DNA of 64,000 bases, taken from assembly GCF_900142205.1 (NCBI RefSeq), contig NZ_FRAA01000007.1, positions 1 to 64,000 of the forward strand, in the 5' to 3' direction. Both the position numbers and the translations under genes were made by a program. Position 1 is the first letter of the stretch. Every line of letters starts with the position of its first letter. Source of the DNA: Reichenbachiella agariperforans. Lineage in GTDB: Bacteria > Bacteroidota > Bacteroidia > Cytophagales > Cyclobacteriaceae. Under the pieces are notes generated by a model. The model was not told the origin of the DNA and did no database searches. It saw only the letters and a list, made by a program, of their open reading frames with translations. This document shows positions 26,449-35,953 of the stretch, one piece after another.

Positions 26449-27368
26449 TGAATGAAGAGTCGCAGATCAAAGCTTATCTACAGCTGCATTTCATTGTGCT
26501 GATATGGGGAGCTACAGCCATTTTAGGAAAGCTGATTAGTCTATCTCCGTTAGGAGTGGTTTTTTATCGTACACTGATTTCAGCGATTGCTTTATATGCG
26601 ATAGTACGGTTTAGAGGTGTTGTGTTCTTACTACCGCGCAAGGAAATTGCAAAAATAGCGGGTACGGGTATCCTGATTGGTTTGCATTGGACTACATTTT
26701 TCTTAGCTGCACGGTTATCTAATATTTCGATTTGTTTGGCAGGGATTGCTACCACTTCTTTTTGGACTAGCTTTATTGACCCGTTAGTGAATAGGAGACC
26801 GATTAAGTTTTATGAACCTTTGTTAGGTGTGTTATCAGTGGTTGGAATTGTACTTGTGTTCAATTCTTCTTTTGATGAATATCTGGGGCTTTCAGTAGCT
26901 ATTTTGTCAGCGATTCTAGCAGCGACCTTTACTGTGATCAATGGTCGGTTGATTACCCACCAGAGTCATTATACAATCACGATGTATGAGATGATGGGGG
27001 CATGTATGACTACTCTTGTGATCATTCCCATTAGCATGTATTGGGTGGGTGAATCTGCATCGGATCATTTTGTGATGGAGGGGCTGGATGGTGTGTATGT
27101 AGCACTATTGAGTCTGCTGTGTACAGTATTTGCTTTTTCGTTAGGCGTCAAACTGATGAAACAGCTCTCAGCATTTTCTATCAATCTGACAATCAATTTG
27201 GAGCCAGTTTATGGGATTGTTATGGCAGTGTTGATTTTTAAAGATGATGAGCATATGGGGAATGGTTTTTACTTTGGGACTGCTCTGATCATCCTGTCAG
27301 TGTTGCTTTATCCATTGGCTAGAAAGTTGGCTAAGGATAAAAATTTGGATTCCGAAGTATTACAATGA
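26445..27368 (+). CDS. EamA/DMT-family transporter
   Basis: 307 residues with about ten hydrophobic helices in two EamA repeats (LIWGATAILGKL ... ; then SVAILSAILAATFTVINGRLI ...). Substrate unknown. The start at 26445 overlaps the upstream stop; a second ATG directly follows at 26448. Confidence 0.92.
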   Translation: MMNEESQIKAYLQLHFIVLIWGATAILGKLISLSPLGVVFYRTLISAIALYAIVRFRGVVFLLPRKEIAKIAGTGILIGLHWTTFFLAARLSNISICLAGIATTSFWTSFIDPLVNRRPIKFYEPLLGVLSVVGIVLVFNSSFDEYLGLSVAILSAILAATFTVINGRLITHQSHYTITMYEMMGACMTTLVIIPISMYWVGESASDHFVMEGLDGVYVALLSLLCTVFAFSLGVKLMKQLSAFSINLTINLEPVYGIVMAVLIFKDDEHMGNGFYFGTALIILSVLLYPLARKLAKDKNLDSEVLQ

Positions 27369-27712
27369 AATATGATTAATCAGATGATAGGTTTCATTAT
27401 TTGGAGAGGATAATGTCACTTATCTAAGAAATGACTCAGTTCATCGAAGAATGTGTTTGATTCTAGCCAAAAAAACGCTACTTTATAGTACAAATTCCAA
27501 AAACCAAACTGACCTAAATACTTTGGTTAAAGCCATCTCTTTTGAGATGGCTTTTTTTTTAAGAGGGAGGAAACCCCTCGTAGCAGAAGCTATGAGGGGC
27601 TATAAGTCAGGATGGTTTGTTTATAAGATCTTGTCAAAAGTTTTGTAGTCTGTATTTTCATCCTAGGGATTGACAAAAATGAATTAGAGAATATCTAAAG
27701 AAGGTATTTCGG
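27369..27712. other. Intergenic region with terminators
   Basis: 344 bases between convergent genes. It holds two hairpins (separate entry for the first). The second is CCCCTC-GTAGC / GCTAT-GAGGGG at about 27572-27599. No convincing gene is seen. Confidence 0.6.
27533..27562 (+). terminator. Rho-independent terminator after the DMT gene
   Basis: AAGCCATCTC / GAGATGGCTT hairpin with a four-base loop, followed by a run of nine T. Confidence 0.92.
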
Positions 27713-29623
27713 TCATTTGTCATTTTGCAATACACCGATCTTGATATAAGAGGGGTTAGCCCCTGATCGACCTAGATAGTGTTTGGCCTGTACAAAATCG
27801 TCTTCTTCCGCTTCGAAGATATTGTCTACATAAGTCTGCGGATTGATATCCATAAGCGGAAACCAAGAGCTTTGCACTTGTACCATGATCCGGTGTCCTT
27901 TTTTGAAGGTGTGTAGAACGTCTTGTAGTTTCAACTTCACCGTTTCGTCTTTTTTTGGTGTGAAAGGCTCTGGGTTTTCTAGGCCGTTTCTGAATCTCCC
28001 ACGGATTGCTTCGCTACGGATCATTTGGTGATAGCCACCCATTATCTTGTCAGGTTGATGTGAGAAGGCTGCATGGTCATTCGGATATACGTCAATGAGT
28101 TTTACTACCCAGTCCGCAGCGGTTTGATCCGTCCGTACAACTAAATTAGCTGTGATAGGACCAGCTACAGTAAGGTTTTCTTCGAGAGGAGCTGTCACAT
28201 AGTACAGCACATCATCACGCGTGATGACAAAACTCTGATCCTCGACCATATACTCTTTCGGTATTCTTAGATTCGGATATTGGGTGAATGGTACTGGGCT
28301 GGCAGGGTTACTTTTGAATATATCTACACCGAATTCATTGGCCTTAGGAGGGGTAAATGATAACTCATTTTTCTTTTTGAAGTAGAGCGTATTGTAGCTC
28401 AGATTTTCGGGAGGCCACTGATCAAACTTTCTCCATTGGTTCGTTCCTGTCTCGAACATGATCGCTTCTGCCAGTGCTGCATCAGTGTCTTCTTTGAGAT
28501 GCTTGGAGAAAAAGGGAGTTAAGACTTCATTATTGAAGAATGTAGATGTTTTTTCTCCAAAATAGACATCTCCTAAAAAGTCCCCTTCGGTTCTACGCCA
28601 TCCACCATGACTCCATGGCCCCATGATGAGCGTGTTGCTGATCTTTGGGTTATTTTTCTCCACCGTCTGATAAATATTGAGCGGCCCATATAGATCTTCT
28701 GCATCGTACCATCCCCCGACGGTGAGGACAGCGCAATTTACATTTTTGAGGTGAGGGAGTATACTTCTGTCTTGCCAGAACTGATCATAGTTCGGGTGAC
28801 TGATGACCTCATTCCAAAACGGTATGCTGTCGTGTAGATAGTTTTTATTGGCCTTGGTCAGTGGTGTCATATTCTGATAGAAACTGTATCCGTCCTCCGT
28901 ACCGAAATCAAATCTTGGAGCCCAGTCTTGGGTAGGTCCCTCACGTGGGACGCCAAAGAAGGAAAAGAACCAAAAGGTGTGGGATGGAAAAAAAGCGCCG
29001 TTGTGGTGGAAGTCATCAAAAAACCAATCTGCTATAGGCGCTTGAGGGGATACTGCTTTGAGCGCTGGGTGAGAATCAATCATGCCTGCAGCAGTATAGA
29101 ATCCAGGGTATGAGATACCCCACTGACCGACATTTCCGTTGTTTTTGGTGTTGGCAATGAGCCATTCGATGGTATCGAAGGTGTCTGTGCTTTCGTTGAC
29201 ACGGCGACCATTGACGATACCGTTGTGTGGTGTCATGTTGACGAAATCTCCTTCGGACATGAATTTTCCTCTGACATCCTGATAGACAAAGATGTATTTA
29301 TCTCTAGTGAGTGCCATGTTAGGCCCTAGATCCATGCGATAGTCTGATTTTTCTATTCCATAAGGTGCGATAGAGTATGGTGTACGAAACAAAATGATTG
29401 GATACTCACCGCCATCATTGGGAGTGTAGACAGCAGTGAATAGCTTGGTTCCATCACGCATCGGTATTTCGACTTCTAATTTGTCATAGTTGTTGACGAT
29501 AAACAGAGAATCGGTCTCATTGCGTACAGGGTTATAGGTTTCTTTTTCGGTTTCGCATGAAGAGAAAAAGATCACAGAGCCTATCAGCCAAAATAAAATG
29601 TTTTGAATTGGAGTTGTTTTCAT
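27713..29623 (-). CDS. CocE/NonD-family hydrolase, lipoprotein
   Basis: 636 residues from the ATG at 29623, chosen because it starts the lipoprotein leader (IGSVIFFSSC). X-Pro dipeptidyl-peptidase-like alpha/beta hydrolase: nucleophile Ser in GQWGISYPGFYTA (about residue 165), catalytic His in MGPWSHGGW, and a C-terminal jellyroll (SFVITRDDVLYYVTAPLEENL). Family members cleave esters or peptide-like amides (alpha-amino-acid esters, glutaryl-7-ACA). Last gene of a tightly packed leftward cluster after crcB. Confidence 0.92.
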   Translation of the reverse strand: MKTTPIQNILFWLIGSVIFFSSCETEKETYNPVRNETDSLFIVNNYDKLEVEIPMRDGTKLFTAVYTPNDGGEYPIILFRTPYSIAPYGIEKSDYRMDLGPNMALTRDKYIFVYQDVRGKFMSEGDFVNMTPHNGIVNGRRVNESTDTFDTIEWLIANTKNNGNVGQWGISYPGFYTAAGMIDSHPALKAVSPQAPIADWFFDDFHHNGAFFPSHTFWFFSFFGVPREGPTQDWAPRFDFGTEDGYSFYQNMTPLTKANKNYLHDSIPFWNEVISHPNYDQFWQDRSILPHLKNVNCAVLTVGGWYDAEDLYGPLNIYQTVEKNNPKISNTLIMGPWSHGGWRRTEGDFLGDVYFGEKTSTFFNNEVLTPFFSKHLKEDTDAALAEAIMFETGTNQWRKFDQWPPENLSYNTLYFKKKNELSFTPPKANEFGVDIFKSNPASPVPFTQYPNLRIPKEYMVEDQSFVITRDDVLYYVTAPLEENLTVAGPITANLVVRTDQTAADWVVKLIDVYPNDHAAFSHQPDKIMGGYHQMIRSEAIRGRFRNGLENPEPFTPKKDETVKLKLQDVLHTFKKGHRIMVQVQSSWFPLMDINPQTYVDNIFEAEEDDFVQAKHYLGRSGANPSYIKIGVLQNDK

Positions 29624-29634
29624 GAGGTCAATCG

Positions 29635-30009
29635 TTATGCAATGAGTAGTCTGCCAATATACCATCCAGCGAATGCAGCTAATAGTCCAAAGACCAGACT
29701 GATCGCCATATATAGCAGTGCGGTATTGATGTTGTTATTAATAAGGTAATTTAAATTTTCTATCCCGAATGTAGAGAAAGTGGTGAAACCACCGCAGAAG
29801 CCTGTGGTCAGCAGTAGAAAGTATTCCTTGTCTAGTTTGGTAGCACTATGCACGAGAACCCCAAGGATAAAACATCCGATAAGGTTAACCGCCAAGGTGC
29901 CTACTGAAGAAAAGCCTGGGAACCATTTGACAAATACCTGTGCTAATAAAAAACGACCTATACTACCTAAGAATCCTCCAATACCAACAAAAAGAGCGAG
30001 TTTGATCAT
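29635..30009 (-). CDS. crcB: Fluoride ion channel CrcB/Fluc
   Basis: 124 residues, four membrane helices. The family signature GFCGGFTTFSTFGIE is present, with the conserved Asn in VNLIGCFILG. It protects the cell from fluoride. Start overlaps the upstream stop by four bases. No fluoride riboswitch was recognised, and the gene lies inside an operon. Confidence 0.95.
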   Translation of the reverse strand: MIKLALFVGIGGFLGSIGRFLLAQVFVKWFPGFSSVGTLAVNLIGCFILGVLVHSATKLDKEYFLLLTTGFCGGFTTFSTFGIENLNYLINNNINTALLYMAISLVFGLLAAFAGWYIGRLLIA

Positions 30010-30443
30010 GCTTCTAATTTTTTCAGTTTCTTCTTCATATACCTCAGTACTTTGTCAAAGTCGGTGTTTTCCTGCTTACTTAGCCCAAATTCTTTTCCTG
30101 ACTTGAGTCTCCATGTGACTTCTTCGTATTGTCCTCCATAAGTTTTGATAGAGCTATGACTCCATTTTTCGATATCCTTTGCGTCGAAACGAAGGCGACT
30201 AAACCTAAAAGGCATTTTGAGATCGAATTTTTCTTTGCCGATGCGCATGTATTTTAGCCCTGTTAACACTTTGAGGAGTACGACGACACCAATTGGCCCA
30301 GAGGTATAAATGAGGATATACCAACCCGTTTTGCTATCCGATTCGGTGATATTCAATAGGCCATAGATCAATGCCCCGAACGCTAGGACAAGAAATATAC
30401 TAATAGAAAATAGGGTTGTAACTTTTGGTTTAGATATGATCAT
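30006..30443 (-). CDS. Two-helix membrane protein of unknown function
   Basis: 145 residues. Two N-terminal membrane helices (about 10-30 and 42-62) then a soluble domain (FRFSRLRFDAKDIEKW ... TWRLKSGKEFGLSKQE) that resembles a bacterial PH-like membrane-associated domain. ATGA overlaps at both ends tie it to its neighbours. Confidence 0.75.
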   Translation of the reverse strand: MIISKPKVTTLFSISIFLVLAFGALIYGLLNITESDSKTGWYILIYTSGPIGVVVLLKVLTGLKYMRIGKEKFDLKMPFRFSRLRFDAKDIEKWSHSSIKTYGGQYEEVTWRLKSGKEFGLSKQENTDFDKVLRYMKKKLKKLEA

Positions 30444-31030
30444 ACCACTTCTAATTGAGTGGTAAAATTATGGATATGATCAATAATTTCTTTGAAAAAC
30501 ACATCAAATTCTTTTTCGAGTAATGTATAATCCTTCTTAAGGTTGATTGTGGCACGCTCCATACCTGATTCGAAGGGGGTACGTTGGGACATGCCCGTTA
30601 ATGCAGATTGGAGCCCTTCGATATATTGATAGTTATATAACCAGTTTCCTCTTTTCATGTGATGGAGGAGGTAATTGGCCTTCTCAGGGATTAACACTTT
30701 GTTCTTTTCAAATAAGGTGTAATGTCGTGCAGCGTAGTTTTGTAAGGTCTCATTCGAATAGCGACTCCAGTTTTTGGCTAAGATATGATCGTAGTACATG
30801 TCCATAATCACTCCAGAGTAATGGCGGTATTCAGATAGCCGCCTCTTGCCCTGTCTGACCAATAGGTGTTGGTCAGTAAATGAATCTATCTCTCTGTGAA
30901 TCAGTATGCCTTTTTGGATTTCAGGACTATAGTCTAGGACTTTTTTTCCTTTGACAAAATCAGCAATGACATTGCCAATAGTGATGGATTCGTCACCAAA
31001 AGAGAGGAAGATATGCGCGAGGTAATTCAT
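30440..31030 (-). CDS. Acyl-carrier-protein phosphodiesterase-like protein
   Basis: 196 residues from the ATG at 31030 (MNYLAHIFLSF), the normal start of the family. The AcpH-type pattern is visible: FLSFGDESITIGNVIADFVKG, ILIHREIDSFTD and GVIMDMYYDHILAKNW, with conserved Asp/His residues typical of HD-like metal hydrolases. Known role of AcpH: removes 4'-phosphopantetheine from ACP. First gene of the leftward cluster. Confidence 0.87.
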   Translation of the reverse strand: MNYLAHIFLSFGDESITIGNVIADFVKGKKVLDYSPEIQKGILIHREIDSFTDQHLLVRQGKRRLSEYRHYSGVIMDMYYDHILAKNWSRYSNETLQNYAARHYTLFEKNKVLIPEKANYLLHHMKRGNWLYNYQYIEGLQSALTGMSQRTPFESGMERATINLKKDYTLLEKEFDVFFKEIIDHIHNFTTQLEVV

Positions 31031-31065
31031 TGTGGGGTTAATATAAAGCTTTTCACTTGATTGGT

Positions 31066-31073
31066 TATATTTG
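31066..31073 (+). promoter_or_regulatory. Putative Bacteroidota -7 box before the TerB-like gene
   Basis: TATATTTG matches the TAnnTTTG consensus and lies 24 bases before the start codon. No good -33 partner was seen. Confidence 0.45.
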
Positions 31074-31096
31074 TCAGGTAGCATAAAAATCTAATC

Positions 31097-31492
31097 ATGT
31101 CAGACATTCACCTTAATATCCTCATTCAGCTCGCTAAGATTGATGGAATCGTAGTGCAAGAAGAAATCGATCTGATCAATGAAGTAGGTAAGGCTAATGG
31201 GTTGACAGAAGAGGAGATTATGGCTTTTTATGATCAAGAGATGACGCTAGAAAACCTGTCGGAGCTCAAAGATGATGAAAAGTATGAATTGATTTACTCA
31301 GTAGTGCAGTTGATGAAAATCGACGGCAAACTCTACAACGAAGAGATTAAATACTGTGCTAAGATGGCTGCTCGTCTTGGTTATGATGAGAACGTTTTGT
31401 TCGAACTCATGCTTAAGATATATGCAGACCCAGATCTTTGTGCTGACAAAGAATCACTGAAAAAGGAGATCCAAAAATTTCTTATTTCTTAA
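31097..31492 (+). CDS. TerB-family protein
   Basis: 131 residues, all helical. Two copies of the acidic TerB pattern (LIQLAKIDGIVVQEEIDLINEV and VVQLMKIDGKLYNEEIKYC). TerB-like domains bind metal ions in tellurite-resistance and stress proteins; here no other ter genes are present. Its 3' end overlaps the convergent comEC gene by 11 bases. Confidence 0.85.
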   Translation: MSDIHLNILIQLAKIDGIVVQEEIDLINEVGKANGLTEEEIMAFYDQEMTLENLSELKDDEKYELIYSVVQLMKIDGKLYNEEIKYCAKMAARLGYDENVLFELMLKIYADPDLCADKESLKKEIQKFLIS

Positions 31493-33569
31493 GCATGTAA
31501 GACTCGTCCAGCATAGAACGATAGGCAATATTGAGTTGCTTTGCTTCTTTTTCTAGTTTACGAATCAGTCCTCTACGATTCGAGTTGGATAGTATCACTT
31601 CTTTAAACTCGAAATATTTATCAACTGTTTCTAGACTGCTCAAAGCATTTTTTTCGAGAACCAAGTAGTCTGTTTCTAACTTGAAGCGAATCTTTTGAGA
31701 CTGGAGTTTTTCCGTTAGGAATATGAACTTCTCGTCATTTATAATTTGTGCATAAATACCCGAATCTATCATGTTCTGAGGTTGAGAGATTAAAGTATAA
31801 CCTGTCAGTTCAGGTAAGCCTTTGTGCAGACGGTTGGGGTTAATCTGATAGGCAAGTAGTTCATGGTCACTGACCGAGTCTAGTGCATAGAGTTTAGTTT
31901 TAAGCCCGTCTATGTGATCAATGGTTCGGTTTTTTCGCGTATGATAGAGGAGTGTCTCTTGGGTGTGGTGTTGTTGATAGATACGCCAACTACCTTCGCA
32001 GGCAATCAATAGTATGCAAGACATAATGAGCCATACAAAGCGCATTTTTTTTAATTCAAAAAATGCTATTGCAAAGAGTATAGCTAGATACGTGAGTATT
32101 GTCTGAGTACTTGATAGAAATAGCCAGTTTTTTAGACTTCCAGGTAGCAGGTAGATGAAGTCAACGACCCAATTGAGCCACATGATAGTATGTGATAGTA
32201 TGAAACCAGGCCAAGCTGTTAGGTAAATACTATTCGCTAAAAACATAAACAAGCCCTCGGCCATGATGGCAAAAGCGGCAGGTATAACGACGAGGTTCGA
32301 GCCTAAGAAATAGTTAGGGAATTGGTTGAAATAGTAGATGCTAATCGGTGCTGTGGCTACCTGTGCAGCAATAGAAACAGCGGTCAATGACCAGACTTTA
32401 TCTAAAATCCATAGTCGGGGGCTCCAGAGTTGATAGATTTTGTCATATAGGTAAATAATCCCGATGACGGCTAGATAAGACAACTGAAAACCGACCGAAA
32501 ATATCTGATTGGGATTGAAAAACAGGAGTATGAAGGCAGAGACAGATATCGAGTTATAGATATTAACTGTGCGATCCATGGACTGTCCTAAGATGATAAG
32601 ACTAAACATCGTAACTGCACGCAATATAGATGGAGAAAACCCAGTGAGTAAGGCGTAGACCCATAGGACTGTGATGCTAATCACCGGGAGAACGTATTTT
32701 TTGAAAGTGGCTGATCGAATCGGTCGAAAAAAGAATAGTAGAATGAAGTGGATGACTCCTACATGAAGGCCTGACACGGCCAAGACGTGCATCGCACCTA
32801 CTGCTGCATAGGCGGATTTAATGTCTGTGTCGAGCTGATCTTTGATGCCTAAGAGTAGGGCTAGCGCTATGCCTTGTTCTTTAGGGGTAGGAACTGCGGA
32901 TAGAATGAGGTTTTCGAAATGTTCCCTTAGTCTATATACTGCACCTAGTAGAGGATTGGCCTGATGCTCTTTGAGCAAAATGATGTCTTCGGTAGCAATA
33001 AATTGTTGAAAGTATATCTTTCCTATCGCCATATACTCAGCATAATTGAACTCATGGGGATTGTTCGGAGGTGAAATCCGAAATGGAGAATCTTGCAGTG
33101 TGATGAGGTCTCCATATTGAAATACACTGGGGTTTAGCGTGTCCTTTTTGACGTAGAGTTGAATGTTCTCTTGCCAAGCGATGATGCTTGAGTCGGTTTT
33201 GATGTGTTGTGTTTCGACTTGGTAGATATCATATTTTGCTTTGGATATAGGGTAAGAAGTGATAACACCCGTACTTGCTTGGCATTGGCGAAAAATATCA
33301 TCACTCTGCTGGACGTGGGATTGGTTATAGTTTAGGTAGCGGTAACTACCGAGTGTAGCGACCAACCCGAGTAGTATACAGCCTATTGTGAGAGTGGTCA
33401 GGTGTTTTTTTTCGAACAGGAAAAAAATACTAGTAACCATAAAGGCTATAGTAATCAATAAGACGTGATAAGAGAAACCCCAACTCTGAGGCAATTGAGT
33501 TGAGAGCAGTATTCCCAAAATGAATACTGCAGTAATTCTAACAAATGGAAGGTGCGACCATGCAAACAT
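31482..33569 (-). CDS. comEC: ComEC/Rec2-family DNA-uptake-type membrane protein
   Basis: 695 residues. N-terminal DUF4131-like domain with helices, an OB-like soluble part (QYGDLITLQDSPFRIS), then the competence domain (KEQGIALALLLGIKDQLD ... AVGAMHVLAVSGLHVGVIHFILLFF ... GFSPSILRAVTMFSLI) with many helices. The C-terminal ~180 residues do not show the HxHxDH metallo-beta-lactamase motif of the long ComEC form. Role: DNA transport channel by family; competence in this organism is not shown. Confidence 0.9.
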   Translation of the reverse strand: MFAWSHLPFVRITAVFILGILLSTQLPQSWGFSYHVLLITIAFMVTSIFFLFEKKHLTTLTIGCILLGLVATLGSYRYLNYNQSHVQQSDDIFRQCQASTGVITSYPISKAKYDIYQVETQHIKTDSSIIAWQENIQLYVKKDTLNPSVFQYGDLITLQDSPFRISPPNNPHEFNYAEYMAIGKIYFQQFIATEDIILLKEHQANPLLGAVYRLREHFENLILSAVPTPKEQGIALALLLGIKDQLDTDIKSAYAAVGAMHVLAVSGLHVGVIHFILLFFFRPIRSATFKKYVLPVISITVLWVYALLTGFSPSILRAVTMFSLIILGQSMDRTVNIYNSISVSAFILLFFNPNQIFSVGFQLSYLAVIGIIYLYDKIYQLWSPRLWILDKVWSLTAVSIAAQVATAPISIYYFNQFPNYFLGSNLVVIPAAFAIMAEGLFMFLANSIYLTAWPGFILSHTIMWLNWVVDFIYLLPGSLKNWLFLSSTQTILTYLAILFAIAFFELKKMRFVWLIMSCILLIACEGSWRIYQQHHTQETLLYHTRKNRTIDHIDGLKTKLYALDSVSDHELLAYQINPNRLHKGLPELTGYTLISQPQNMIDSGIYAQIINDEKFIFLTEKLQSQKIRFKLETDYLVLEKNALSSLETVDKYFEFKEVILSNSNRRGLIRKLEKEAKQLNIAYRSMLDESYMLKK

Positions 33570-33626
33570 TTCTATCCGAATAAAATGCTGCTGCTACCTC
33601 CAATTTAGTAAAAAAAATGGAAACGG

Positions 33627-34571
33627 TTATTCATTTTCTGAGGCTTTATCATACGCGTCTATAATGTTTTTGACAAGTGCATGTCGCATGACATCTTTTC
33701 CATCCAAGGTAACAAAACCAATTCCTTTGACATCTTTTAGAATTCTGATAGATTCTCTCAGTCCTGATTTTTGTTTGGTGGGAAGGTCGATTTGAGACAT
33801 GTCTCCCGTAATGATGACTTTAGAATTAGGTCCCATGCGTGTCATGAACATTTTGATCTGCATCGGCGTGGTGTTTTGCGCCTCATCGAGTAGAATAAAT
33901 GCATTGTTGAGCGTACGCCCTCTCATGTAAGCTAGAGGTGCGATTTCTATCACGCCAGTTTCCATGTAGAAACGAAGCTTTTCTGAGGGGACCATGTCGT
34001 TGAGCGCGTCATAAATTGGACGTAAATAGGGGTCGATCTTTTCTTTGAGGTCACCTGGTAAAAAACCTAAATTTTCTCCCGCCTCTACTGCAGGACGGGT
34101 AATGATGATTTTTTTGACCGATCGATCTTTAAGTGCTTTGACTGCCATAGCCACTGAAATGTAGGTTTTGCCCGTTCCCGCAGGTCCTATCGCAAATACC
34201 AAGTCATTCTTTCGAGAACTCAATACGAGCTTTTGCTGGTTCTGAGATTTAGGAGCTATTTTAGAGCCTCTTGTCCCGAATACGAGTACGTCAGACTCTT
34301 CTTCTCCAAACACATCACTATCGCTATTGATGAACGAGGAGACGTGGTTTTTGCTGATTTTACCATATTTGTGATAGTGATCAACGAGACCGTTTAGAAT
34401 TTCATTGATCTTTTTGATCTCAGCCGAAGCGCCTTGGATTCTGATCTCATTGCCACGCGAAATAATCTTCGACTTTGGAAATGCGGTCGCCAATACTTCG
34501 ATGTTTTCATTCTCGATACCGAGGAATTCGGCCAAAGGAATGTTCTCTAGGGTTATAGTTTTTTCTACCAA
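33627..34571 (-). CDS. PhoH-family ATPase
   Basis: 314 residues. N-terminal KH-like segment, then the PhoH NTPase with Walker A GPAGTGKTY (about residue 133), ITRPAVEAGENLGFLPGDL and Walker B-like AFILLDEAQNT. Family role: RNA-related ATPase. It is divergent from the SAM-hydroxide adenosyltransferase gene. Confidence 0.95.
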   Translation of the reverse strand: MVEKTITLENIPLAEFLGIENENIEVLATAFPKSKIISRGNEIRIQGASAEIKKINEILNGLVDHYHKYGKISKNHVSSFINSDSDVFGEEESDVLVFGTRGSKIAPKSQNQQKLVLSSRKNDLVFAIGPAGTGKTYISVAMAVKALKDRSVKKIIITRPAVEAGENLGFLPGDLKEKIDPYLRPIYDALNDMVPSEKLRFYMETGVIEIAPLAYMRGRTLNNAFILLDEAQNTTPMQIKMFMTRMGPNSKVIITGDMSQIDLPTKQKSGLRESIRILKDVKGIGFVTLDGKDVMRHALVKNIIDAYDKASENE

Positions 34572-34599
34572 ATGAAATACCTAATTTGCAGTCAATTTT

Positions 34600-34607
34600 T
34601 ACTTTTG
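34600..34607 (+). promoter_or_regulatory. Putative -7 box for the SAM-hydroxide adenosyltransferase gene
   Basis: TACTTTTG matches TAnnTTTG and is 38 bases before the ATG, in the divergent intergenic gap with phoH. Confidence 0.4.
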
Positions 34608-34645
34608 TGTACCCAAAATAAACAATTTTTTCTCATTCACTCTCT

Positions 34646-35419
34646 ATGGCCATCGTAACTTTTCTTTCTGATTTCGGGTTGTCGGATCATTACGTGGCTG
34701 CTGTCAAAGCAAGTGTGCTGAGAGGGCTGCCAACGGCTGTGATCGTAGATATCTCTCATCAGGTCGAGGTAGGAGATATGGGGCATGCAGCATACTTGCT
34801 CTCATCAGTATTTAGAGACTTTCCTGTGGGGACTGTTCATATCATTGGTGTGTCGAATAGCAACGAACGCAGGCCAAGGTCAGTGGTTGTGGAGATAGAA
34901 GGCCACTATTTCATAGGAGAAGATTCAGGGGTGTTTTCACTGCTGTCAGAACAGCCAGCTACGCGTATGATTGCTTTGGGTGGAAGTATGGGGACGTTCG
35001 CGGCACAGGAGGTGTTTGGCCCTGTCGCGGCACGTTTGGCGAGTGGTGAGGCGTTAGAAGAGGTAGGTACTGAAATCTCAGCTATCAATAAGTACATGCC
35101 TACTAGAGCGAAAGCAACCAAGCAGCAGATTGCTGGTAATATTGTTCGAGTTGATCACTATGGTAATTTGATTACCAACATAATGAAGCATGATTTTGAA
35201 GCGATCATGCAGATCAATAAATATTGTCCTTATGAAATTAATTTCAGGAGGGAAAAAATCGGAATTATTCATGATCATTTTTTTGATGTTGGGCCAGGAG
35301 AGTGTTTCGTGGTTTTTGATTCCTCAGGACGTCTACAAATTGGAATATTGCAAGGGAATGGTTCTGAGCTATTAGGACTAATGGTCAACGATCAAGTGTT
35401 TTTAGATTTTAAGATATGA
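34646..35419 (+). CDS. SAM hydroxide adenosyltransferase (DUF62 family)
   Basis: 257 residues. Starts with the family hallmark VTFLSDFGLSDHYVAAVKA; also IVDISHQVEVGDM, SVVVEIEGHYFIGEDSGVF and VDHYGNLITNI. Members hydrolyse SAM to adenosine and methionine using hydroxide. Its stop overlaps the next start (ATGA). Confidence 0.95.
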   Translation: MAIVTFLSDFGLSDHYVAAVKASVLRGLPTAVIVDISHQVEVGDMGHAAYLLSSVFRDFPVGTVHIIGVSNSNERRPRSVVVEIEGHYFIGEDSGVFSLLSEQPATRMIALGGSMGTFAAQEVFGPVAARLASGEALEEVGTEISAINKYMPTRAKATKQQIAGNIVRVDHYGNLITNIMKHDFEAIMQINKYCPYEINFRREKIGIIHDHFFDVGPGECFVVFDSSGRLQIGILQGNGSELLGLMVNDQVFLDFKI

Positions 35420-35706
35420 TAGTAAGGTTGGTGAAACTAACGATCGCAATAGATCGAGTGGAGGATTTCAGAGCATTGTTTGCGGCATACCATGATGATA
35501 TAGCGGGTTTTCCCGGCTGTCGTTCGGTGGAGTTGTTACAGGATCTACATGAACCGAATGTGTTTGTGACGCATAGTCACTGGGATTCGGAGGAGGAACT
35601 TAACGCGTATCGTCAGTCTGTTATTTTTGGTAGAATCTGGCCTGCTACCAAACTGCTATTTGCTGCCCCAGCAGAGGCTCGTTCATTTGAGGTGAAAATA
35701 AAATAG
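35416..35706 (+). CDS. Antibiotic-biosynthesis-monooxygenase (ABM) domain protein
   Basis: 96 residues. A single ferredoxin-like ABM domain (DFRALFAAYHDDIAGFPGC, FVTHSHWDSEEELNAYRQS). Such proteins act as small oxygenases or dimeric helpers. Coupled to the upstream gene by a 4-base overlap. Confidence 0.88.
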   Translation: MIVRLVKLTIAIDRVEDFRALFAAYHDDIAGFPGCRSVELLQDLHEPNVFVTHSHWDSEEELNAYRQSVIFGRIWPATKLLFAAPAEARSFEVKIK

Positions 35707-35819
35707 CTGGATTTTCATTTGGCTATTGTGTTAATAAAAAACTTTAAATATGTTTGCGTCCCGTTTGAAAGAGAGCGGGCCATTCCGCAAGAAAATGAAG
35801 TAGTCATTTCGAAGAATAT

Positions 35820-35901
35820 GCCCAGGTGGCGGAATTGGTAGACGCGTTGGTCTCAAACACCAATGGCTTAGGTCGTGCCGGTTCGATTCCGGCCCTGGGT
35901 A
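35820..35901 (+). tRNA. tRNA-Leu (anticodon CAA)
   Basis: A full cloverleaf can be folded: acceptor GCCCAGG / CCTGGGT with a G-U closing pair, anticodon arm TTGGT-CTCAAAC-ACCAA, a long class II variable arm, and T-arm GCCGG-TTCGATT-CCGGC. Anticodon CAA. CCA is not encoded. Confidence 0.97.
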
Positions 35902-35913
35902 CATGTAAGCAGT

Positions 35914-35953
35914 TAAAGCCTTGTAAATCAATGATTTGCAAGGCTTTTTTGTT
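35914..35953 (+). terminator. Terminator after tRNA-Leu
   Basis: AAAGCCTTGTAAATCA / TGATTTGCAAGGCTTT hairpin followed by T residues. Confidence 0.88.

Noticed and set aside
27451-27648. Open frame of 65 codons after the DMT gene
   Set aside because: It runs through a clear terminator hairpin and T-run.
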